DNA of 64,000 nucleotides from contig OX031057.1 in NCBI GenBank assembly GCA_943736015.1, positions 38,650,501-38,714,500 of the forward strand, given 5' to 3'. Below the pieces are notes generated by a model. It was not told the origin of the DNA. It worked only from the letters and a program-made list of their open reading frames with translations, and ran no database searches. The stretch is from Tridacna crocea (Eukaryota; Mollusca; Bivalvia; Cardiida; Cardiidae). The translations under genes were made by a program, and so were the position numbers. This document shows, piece after piece, positions 1 through 6,860 of the stretch; positions within the stretch are counted from its first letter, which is position 1; each line of letters starts with the position of its first letter.

Positions 1-694
1 ACAGTTATAAGTAGTCATTGCAACATTCAACTGATGAATGTCTCGCCTAGCCATAGATGCTGAGATTGATAATACTTTGCATAGTCATTGCAAGCCTGGA
101 CTAACTTCTCATTGACCTAGTCATTGCAACAATGCATTGAGAAACTTTTTGTCATAGCATCTCTGGATTGATTTTTTTTCACTACTGATTACACGATAGA
201 TTTAGAAATTGATAAACTAGTCATTGAAACAATGGATTGACTCATTTCTATGCTTGTCATTGCATCAATAGTTATCCTAACCTGACCTAGTAATAATAGT
301 TATAGACTTATAAATTCTAAGTCTAGTGATTGTAATACTGAATTTAGCAATCTTTTACTTAGTCACTGCAAAATAGATGGACTGATTAAAAGTCATTATA
401 ACGGTTAACTGGCTTCTCTCAGAAGGTCATTGCAACACAGCATTTTTTGCTACACCTAATTGTTCCAACAATGGATTGAGAATTTGTTTGTCATTGCCAC
501 ACTGGATTATTTTTCTACTGTTAAATACAACAATGGATTTAGAAATTTATAACAAAGTCATTACAACAATTGATTGATTTATTTCTGTGCTTGTCATTGC
601 ATCAATAGATATTCTAACCTGACCGAGTAATATCAATTATAGAGTTATGAATTCCATCTCTATTGATTGAAATACTGATTTTACCAATTTCTTA
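1..694. repeat. Minisatellite block, right-hand end (cut by window start)
   Basis: AT-rich DNA built from 30-40 bp monomers that recur as GTCATTGCAACAATGGATTGA-like words separated by T-rich links. One higher-order repeat runs from 1 to about 428. A second, lacking its first hundred or so bases, follows and stops at ACCAATTTCTTA, where SINE-like element a begins. No gene. Confidence 0.93.
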
Positions 695-1183
695 AATGCA
701 CCTATCCATGCTTTATTGAAGTTTCTTCTACCAGTACTTTGCACTATGTCTGTTTCAAACCACTGTCTGCTTTCTCACATAAACAAGTCGAAACGCTGAT
801 TGGCAGTAAAGAAACGGGTATCCTGTCGCACTGAATATATGTCAAAGATCTTAAAGTGAAACAGCTTTAGCTAGGGAGTCAAAGTATCAATCCGAGTCTT
901 AAGTGCGGAATGTTGCTAACAGAGCCTGTGGATTTTTAGAGATAATGATAACAGAGAGAGAGTAAAGAGAGGCAGAGAGTGTGTGAGGGAGTGAGTTTGA
1001 GAAAGCTTTGATTTTGACATTTTTACTTTATAGTGGAAAGGTTGTATTGTGGATGAAAAAATAGTTTGTAAGGCTAATGACGGAAAAGGGAAATATCTAT
1101 ACCGTGATAGATTTGAATAGACACGTGTTGAAAATGTTAGAGGGAAAATATTATAACAGCCACACGCTTCTTTTCCACATAAC
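695..1183 (-). repeat. tRNA-derived SINE-like element, copy a (unit 1)
   Basis: About 490 bp that aligns with 1643-2155 over its length (shared words include CATGCTTTATTGAAGTTT, CCAGTACTTT, GATTGGCAGTAAAGAAA, TTTGATTTTGACA, TTCCACATAAC). Read on the minus strand, positions 930-840 resemble a decayed tRNA head: GGCTCTGTTAGCAACATTCC, then ACTCGGATTGAT, then TTTGACTCCC. Its B box is broken (expected GGTTCGANNCC). The part beyond the head in minus orientation is AT-rich and family-specific. The flank at about 940-1000 is GA-rich. The 89-residue minus frame at 916-1185 overlaps it and shows no recognisable domain. The SINE assignment is inferred from the better-preserved copy b. Confidence 0.55.
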
Positions 1184-1642
1184 AAATGTCAATGCACTGA
1201 ATATCTATAACTATAACTCTAACAAGTGTTACCTGCACTGAAGGAAGGATCCAGTTAGTCTTAAATTATCTTTGATGTTCATTGAACAACGGTAATTTGC
1301 TTTGTCGAGATCTTCACAACGCAAATTGTCTAGTCAGCTTGAGAATTATATTATTCTATTCAGTAATTTAGATGACTTGTTCTGGACAACCACACTTATT
1401 TGTTGACATAAAGCAATAATGGAATTTAAGAAAGTAGATAAATATCAGATATCCATATTGTTAGAATAGAGATGGTGATTTAAAGGGCTGGCTGTAAGGG
1501 GAGGTGGAGGCCAGGGAAAATTAATCAGACTGGTAAAATGTTGGTTGATAGGTAATGGTTGTAGTGTTGATACCGGATTTATTAGTAGAGATCGTTGTGT
1601 TTGTTTTCTTGGTGTTTTATGGCCTAATTGGTCAATACTGTC
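1184..1642. other. Anonymous spacer between SINE-like copies a and b
   Basis: About 460 bp with no recognised element. Contains a short (TATAAC)n run near 1204-1220 that has lost one unit in unit 3, and a purine-rich stretch near 1495-1515 (GTAAGGGGAGGTGGAGG). A 70-residue minus frame at 1445-1657 is proline-rich, has no familiar domain, and recurs in units 1-7 only as part of the repeat. Equivalent spacers lie at 10155-10613, 19131-19583, 28090-28548, 37057-37515, 46026-46484 and 54999-55457. Confidence 0.7.
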
Positions 1643-2155
1643 AATGCACCTACCCATGCTTTATTGAAGTTTATTTTTACCAGTACTTTACAGATTGTCT
1701 GTTTTAAACCACTGTTTGCTTTCCCTCATTAATAAATCAAAATGCCGATTGGCAGTAAAGAAAAATGTATCTTGTCGCAATGAACATATAAAAAGGTCTT
1801 GACGAAGAGCTTTGGAACAGCTTCTGATAGGGAGTCGAACCAGCAACCCGAGAGTTTTATGCCTGGAATGTTAAGGAGCCTCTTGATTTAAGGAGATACA
1901 TGTATGAAGACCGAGAGACTGTGACAGGCAGAGAGTATATTATGAGGGATTGGGTTTGAGAGAGCTTTTGATTTTGACACGTTTACCTTATAGTGAAAGG
2001 TTGTATTGTGGATAAAAAATAGTGAATTACTAAGGCCAATGACAGAAAAGCAAAATATCTATAAAGTGCTAAGGTTTAATATTCATGTTTTAAAAATGTT
2101 TAAATGGTAAATATCGGAACTGATATAAAAGAAACTCTGTTCTTTTTCACATAAC
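1643..2155 (-). repeat. tRNA-derived SINE-like element, copy b, with intact B box (unit 1)
   Basis: Best-preserved of the three copies. On the minus strand 1831-1841 reads GGTTCGACTCC, an exact match to the RNA polymerase III B box GGTTCGANNCC. It is preceded by CTCTCGGGTTGCT, which looks like the anticodon/variable arm of a tRNA. The region where an A box should lie (about 1862-1885, minus GAGGCTCCTTAACATTCC) is a poor match to TRGYNNANNNG, so transcription is doubtful. No clear poly(A) tail or target duplication was found. Alternative: a fragment of another tRNA-related element. Confidence 0.6.
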
Positions 2156-2392
2156 CATCGTTGAAACAAGGAACAGCAATGAGAGACCAGAATCGCAGTT
2201 AATTTCATCAAATATGGGAAAATAATCTTCCATGTTAGCACTGGCGATCCCCTCTCTCTCTAGACTTGTAGATAAGCGACTGAGCTAATAGATTAGTCTT
2301 TTACGATTGATTGATTGAGTGGTTAGTTGACTGTATGTGTTTAACAGCGTTTTCAACAATATTTGAGTTATATTAGGGCGGCCTGTACATAT
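2156..2392. other. Anonymous spacer between SINE-like copies b and c
   Basis: No gene or repeat family recognised. Near 2385-2396 units 1 and 2 read GTACATATAC, while units 3-7 read the perfect palindrome GTACATGTAC. A GATTGATTGATTG run near 2304 is interrupted (GATTTATTGATTG) in units 4-7. Confidence 0.6.
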
Positions 2393-2616
2393 ACCCATGT
2401 TTTCCTGGAGTTCAGTAACCAGTACTTCACACAATATTCTTCCCAAGCCACTAACTGTTTTTTCAACTCCACATAACTCTTGTCAGGTCCGCTTTTCAGA
2501 TGTTGGAGAAGAAGTAATCCTGTCGCAATGTGTATTATCAAATCCCAGAAAAGCATGGCTGAGCCGAGGATCTAAACCAGCTAACCCGTGTCTAAAGTTG
2601 TGTTCGCTACGGACCC
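2393..2616 (-). repeat. tRNA-derived SINE-like element, copy c, short (unit 1)
   Basis: Most diverged copy, about 224 bp, same orientation. Matches to a and b include ACCCATG, CCAGTACTT, CCTGTCGCAATG and a tRNA-like head on the minus strand (GGGTCCGTAGCGAACACAAC, then CACGGGTTAGCTGGTTTAGATCC, split here for length). Its B-box equivalent GGTTTAGATCC has one or two changes from GGTTCGANNCC. The long flank present in a and b beyond the head is missing. The 88-residue plus frame at 2397-2663 is a reading of this element and not a gene. Confidence 0.5.
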
Positions 2617-2810
2617 GATTGCTATTCAAATATCTGTCGAGTTTAACGTCAATAGAGTGTTGATTGGAAATGCTGTGATAGTTCTTACGATTAATAAAAG
2701 ATAGGGAACCGATTTCAATCGCAAAATACCTATGTCTTCAAAACGTTTGAAATACTTTCAGTCCAAGATAGTAGGTGTTTGGTCAGTGCCATAATTCATA
2801 TTTTCGTTTA
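2617..2810. other. Anonymous spacer after SINE-like copy c
   Basis: About 190 bp of mixed sequence with no recognised feature. It is almost invariant between units. Confidence 0.6.
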
Positions 2811-4040
2811 CCTAGCTGTCAGTAAGTACCATCAATCCGATGTACCCCTAGCCCCTGAGAGGAGTCAACAAACGCTTGAGATTTAGCCAAGTCCTTTTTC
2901 CTTCAGCTGATTGTCCTGAGCTCTCAGTCCATGACACCAGCCATTCCCCCCTGGTTAATAAACCACATGTTTTCCTCTCTACATAAGATGCTACCTTGAT
3001 TGGTCAAGTGTAAGTGGATGCCCAGATTCTGGAATTTACCTTAACTGAATGTCGTTAGCTCTTACCCTCAGTCTGTTCGATGAAGCTTAGCCCATGAGAT
3101 GTACCTCCTATCCGAGAAAGGTTTCTTCGTTTCTTTTGATTAATATGTATGCCTTTAAAATGGAACCCTTTCAGGCACTGAAACTGTATCTACATGAATG
3201 TGATCGACCGGCATTCCTGAGCATGTATTCCCAGTCCGTGCTGTCATATATCCGTAGTCTTTAACTCGCACTTCAAACCATCGCACCGAGTTCTTGAGAT
3301 TGTATCATCTGTTCGTGGAATGTTCCCTCAGTGTTTTTCATTTCCTCTTAGACTTGAAACTCGTGCCTATAGTCCATTTGATGTTCCCCAGGCACTACAC
3401 CACTGAACTGACTCGAATGCTTGCATTTGCCCTGTTTGCTGATAGCCTCGGCCCCTGAGAAACGTATCCTAAATCTGTGAGATGTACCCTTAGCGAGTAA
3501 CTGTGCCCTGAGACCCGACAACTGTATGGTAAGGCTGTACCACATGTCCGTCTGATGTACTCAAGGTTTGTAAGACGTGCACTTTGTCCATAGGTTATTC
3601 TCACATAACATGTCACGTATTGTAAGGTATTGAGATCCTTCTATAGTCATTGAGATGTATTCTCGGGCCATGAAACCGTGATTTTACTTCCAGCCTGTCA
3701 TCTTTCACCATAACTTGTGGGATGTTCCCATTTTCCTTTCTCCACACTCTTAGACTTTGACTTTGCAGAAACCCTAAAACTGTGTCTGTCCTTATGTCAA
3801 CCTTACGTCATGTGCCTCTATCCAAGATCAAAATTTTCTCCAAGTTCAAATGATGTAACCTCTCTATTTTACATCTGTGCCTAAACTTTGGATTTACCTT
3901 CAGCCGATTAGCTTGTGCATTAGGTCTGTGCAATCTTTCCCCAATTTGTGAACTGTTTCTGCAATCCTAGGGCTCTTGGCCTCAGTCTATGGAATTGAGA
4001 TATTAGTCGATGTGGGATGCCATTGAAACCCTTGTGCTAT
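2811..4040. repeat. Degenerate array of about 20 bp motifs (unit 1)
   Basis: The text keeps returning to a phrase of about 19-23 bp, roughly CCTnAGnCnnTGAGATGTAC. Clear instances are CCCATGAGATGTACC near 3092, ATCTGTGAGATGTACCC near 3473, CATTGAGATGTATTC near 3649, CCGATGTACCCC near 2838 and GTCTGATGTACTC near 3550. In between, many members are reduced to cCTgAG...TG fragments. It looks like an old minisatellite that has decayed by point mutation, unlike the fresher GTCATTGCAAC arrays. Small frames inside (3348-3545 and 3395-3616, minus) have no domain and are not called as genes. Confidence 0.55.
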
Positions 4041-4118
4041 TTCCTTACTGTCGTTTTCCAACGTTTAAAAGGTGCCCTTTCTATTCTTTGACAATAAGTT
4101 TAATCCCAAAACCGTTTG
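4041..4118. other. Short junction before polypyrimidine tract
   Basis: Mixed sequence, increasingly pyrimidine-rich. Nothing recognised. Confidence 0.5.
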
Positions 4119-4431
4119 TCCCCTCTCTCTTTTACTCTTATCGCTCTTGCTCTCTTCCTTACTTTGACATTGTATGTCGTTCTGGCTATCCCTCTTTCTG
4201 GGCTGTCTCTTTCTCTCTTCTCTTCCATCCTTCTATATCTCAGTCATTCTCTTACTCTTTCCTTTCGCTATCTCTCACTATCTCTATTTCTAATGTTTTC
4301 TTTTTCTCTGCCTGTTTCTCTATTTCTGTCTAACTCATTTCTTCTGTTCTCCAGACTCCATTTTTCTTTCAATCTCAATCCCTCCCTCCTTCCTCTCTAC
4401 ACCTGTCTCTCTACTTTTGCCTGTCTCTCTG

Positions 4432-4472
<41 letters not shown>

Positions 4473-4724
4473 CTGTCTGCATCTGCCTTTCTGTGGCTCA
4501 ATCTTCGTCTCTCTGCCTCTCTCTGGCTCTGTATCTCTGCCTATCTTATGCTCTATTTCAATTCCTCTTTTAGGCTCTATCTGTCAGACTCTCTTTTTCT
4601 CTATCCTGTTCTCTTTCTCTTTCGCTCTGTTCTCTTTCTCTTTCGCTCTCATTCTCTCTCTGTGTCTCTCACTCATTCTCTCTGTCTCTGTCTGTCTGTC
4701 TCTCTCTCTCTCCCTCACTCTCTC
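4119..4724 (+). repeat. Polypyrimidine tract with (CT)17 core (unit 1)
   Basis: About 600 bp in which the plus strand is almost all C and T, with interspersed TCTG and TTCG. The uninterrupted CT run is 4435-4468, 17 dinucleotides. It also contains a CTGT cluster near 4685-4700 and a doubled TTCTCTTTCTCTTTCGCTCTG near 4609-4650. Frames of about 160-208 residues across it are Ser/Leu strings with no domain. The tract could form triplex or other unusual DNA structures; that is an inference from composition. Confidence 0.9.
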
Positions 4725-4847
4725 ATTAACCACATATCATAGCTTACCTCTTCTTATAAGTTTTTTCAAGTTCACAGATCGCAGTTTTCTCCTTTACCCC
4801 ACAAACTGCATTCTCCATTTCAGATTTATCCTCCTTCAGTCCTTTTT
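4725..4847. other. Junction between polypyrimidine tract and minisatellite
   Basis: About 120 bp of C/T-biased mixed sequence without a recognised feature. The first minisatellite-like word appears near 4850. Confidence 0.5.
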
Positions 4848-5215
4848 ACCCTCTGCCTCTTGCAACACTTGGTATACTAAATTCTTACAAAATTGTTTCT
4901 ACACTTGATCTACTTAACTGTGAGAGTATCATTGAGACACTTGATTTCTCATCTTAAACTTCGTTCGGATCACTGGATTTTCTTTATCACCTGGGAAATG
5001 TAACAACGTAGTGATAATTAATTTATTAGGTCTTCGGAACAGTGAATTGACTTTTTTTCTCGCCGGGTAATTTGAACACTGTATTAATAATATTCTTACC
5101 AAGTCATTGCAACCAGGAACCAACCTTTTATGTAATCATTGCAACAATGGATTGAGAAGTCATTGTAACAGTGAATTAATTCATCTGTCACAGAGTCATT
5201 GCAACAATGGACTAT
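4848..5215. repeat. Extra block of extended higher-order repeat, copy 1
   Basis: Starts near CCTCTTGCAACACTTGG and runs through ATACTAAATTCTTACAAAA, TTCGGATCACTGGATTTT and GTGATAATTAATTTAT. It aligns along its whole length with 6491-6860, which has ATACTAAATTCTTATAAAA, TTCGGATCAATGGATC and GTGATAATTAATTTAT. It is an older internal duplication, present in every unit, and marks where the minisatellite resumes after the polypyrimidine tract. Confidence 0.8.
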
Positions 5216-5945
5216 TTCTTTTGTCATTACTACACTGGACTGATTATTTTTCTGCTAGTAATTACAACAATGGGTTTAGAAATTTATAACCTAGTCATTG
5301 CAACATTGGATTGACTTATTTCTGTCCTTATCATTGCATCAATAGTTATCCTAACCTGACCAAGTAATATCAGTTATTGACTTATAAATTCCATATGTAG
5401 TGATTGTAATAGTGAATTTACCAAACTCTTACTTAGCTCCTGAAAGACTGGATTACTTGTTAAAAGTCATTATATGAGTGAATTGACATCGCTCTGAAGG
5501 TCATTGCAAGACTATTTTTTGCTTTGTTAGTTGTTGCAAATTTTGGACAGTTATAACTAGTTGTTCTAACATTCAACCGATGAATGTCTTGCCTAGCCAT
5601 TAGTACTGAGATTGACCAATCTTTGCATAATCATTGTAACCTTAAACTGACTTCTCTTTAACCTAGTCATTGTAACAATGGACTGAGAAACTTTTTAATT
5701 TGTCATTGCTACACTGGATTGATTTTTTTTCTACTAGTAATGACTGTAATGGATTTAGAAATTGATAACCTAGTCATTGCAACAATGGATTGACTTATTT
5801 CTGTGCTTGTCATTGAATCGGTAGATATCCTTACTTGACTAAGTTATATCAATAACAAACTTTTAAATTCCATGTCTAGTGATTGTAATACTGAGTTTAC
5901 CAATCTCTTCATTAGTCACTGCAAAACCAGATTGACACTGGTTAA

Positions 5946-6166
5946 CCCATTACTACACAATCCCTACTTTTGAGGCCCCTGAGAAAGAAGGGTTTCGAAA
6001 ACATTGTGGGAAAAAGAGAAAATGCTGGTAACCAGCATTTCCTCCTTTTCCCACAACGTTTTCTATCCTTCACAAAACAAATTTCAAATTTTCAGTCACT
6101 TTTATTGTGTCATCTGCAAATGTTTTTGATTTGGACAAACCTAAAATTTTGTCATTTGGTAATGAG
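5946..6166. mobile_element. piggyBac-like MITE inserted at TTAA (unit 1)
   Basis: A 221 bp non-coding element inside the higher-order repeat 5547-6253. It is flanked by TTAA at 5942-5945 and ATAA at 6167-6170 (one substitution). It begins CCCATTAC and ends GTAATGAG, giving 8 bp terminal inverted repeats with one mismatch. The same place in the next higher-order repeat (about 7110-7130) reads GATTGACTTGTTAAAATCAT without the insert, so the empty site is preserved. Removing element plus one TTAA brings the 707 bp repeat to 482, near the 460 bp norm. TTAA duplication with CCC-starting ends is characteristic of piggyBac-superfamily elements. No transposase is present, so it must have moved in trans. 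The 66-residue frame across it is not a gene. Confidence 0.75.
5997..6063 (-). repeat. Hairpin inside the MITE (unit 1)
   Basis: Inverted repeat with 33 bp arms around a single central base (6030). The centre is AATGCTGGT-A-ACCAGCATT. Only three arm positions mismatch: 6003/6057, 6015/6045 and 6019/6041, all A opposite C on the plus strand. In an RNA copied as the minus-strand sequence the same pairs are G-U, so that RNA would be fully paired. In units 3-7 base 5996 is A rather than C, which extends pairing to 5995/6065. Confidence 0.85.
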
Positions 6167-6490
6167 ATAAAATCATTGTAACAGTGAATTGACTTCTCTC
6201 AGAAGGTCATTGCAACAGTGTATGTTTTGCTTTGTTAGTCATTGCAATCCTGGACAGTTATAGTCATTGTAATATTCACCTGATGAATGTCTCGCCTAGC
6301 CATTGGTACTGAGATTGACAAATCTTTTGCATAGTCATTGCAACCCTGACCCGACTTCTCTTTCACTTAGTCATTGCAAGAATTGCTTGAGATTTTTTTT
6401 TTATCATAAATGGATATATTGATGTCACCTTGTCATTGCTACAATGGATTGATAATTCTATGACTTTGTCATTGGAACAATTGATTGACT

Positions 6491-6860
6491 ATCCTCTCGC
6501 CTAGACTTTGTAACACTGGATTATACTAAATTCTTATAAAATTGCTTCGACAGTTGATCTAAACTGTGATAGTGATTCAGACACTGGATTTCTCATCTTA
6601 ATCTTGGAGTTCGGATCAATGGATCTTTTCTATCACCTTGGTAAATGTAACAATGGAGTGATAATTAATTTATAAAGATTTTGCAACAGTGAATTGACCT
6701 TTTTTTCTCACCAGATAATTGGAACACTGCATTAATAATATTCTTACCAAGTCCATGCAACCCTGAACTAACAGTTTACGTATGCATTGCAACAATGGTT
6801 TGAAAAATCATTGTAACTTAAACAGTGAATTATTTTATCTGTAACAAAGTCATTGTAACA
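6491..6860. repeat. Extra block of extended higher-order repeat, copy 2
   Basis: Paralogue of 4848-5215. It explains why the higher-order repeat at 6254-7207 is 954 bp rather than about 460. Monomer-like words (AACACTGGATT, AACAGTGAATTGACC) show that it is itself a diverged part of the minisatellite, not a foreign insertion. Confidence 0.8.

Noticed and set aside
1445-1657. 70-residue minus frame identical in units 1-7
   Set aside because: Identity between units reflects repeat homogenisation, not selection. It spans a spacer and the edge of a SINE-like element and has no recognisable motif.
1831-1885. Functional tRNA gene on the minus strand
   Set aside because: The B box is intact but the A-box region, acceptor stem and anticodon stem do not form a credible cloverleaf, and two diverged relatives lie alongside. 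A SINE head is more likely.
2397-2663. 88-108 residue plus frame
   Set aside because: It is an antisense reading of SINE-like copy c. Its start shifts with a single substitution in units 4 and 5.
4116-4742. Open frame of about 205 residues, Ser/Leu-rich, present in most units
   Set aside because: It is a translation of the polypyrimidine tract. Its length changes with CT number, unit 2 breaks it, overlapping frames are equally open, and no domain or start context is seen.
5970-6170. 66-residue plus frame across the MITE
   Set aside because: It reads through the hairpin and both element ends, and is broken by one extra G in unit 7.
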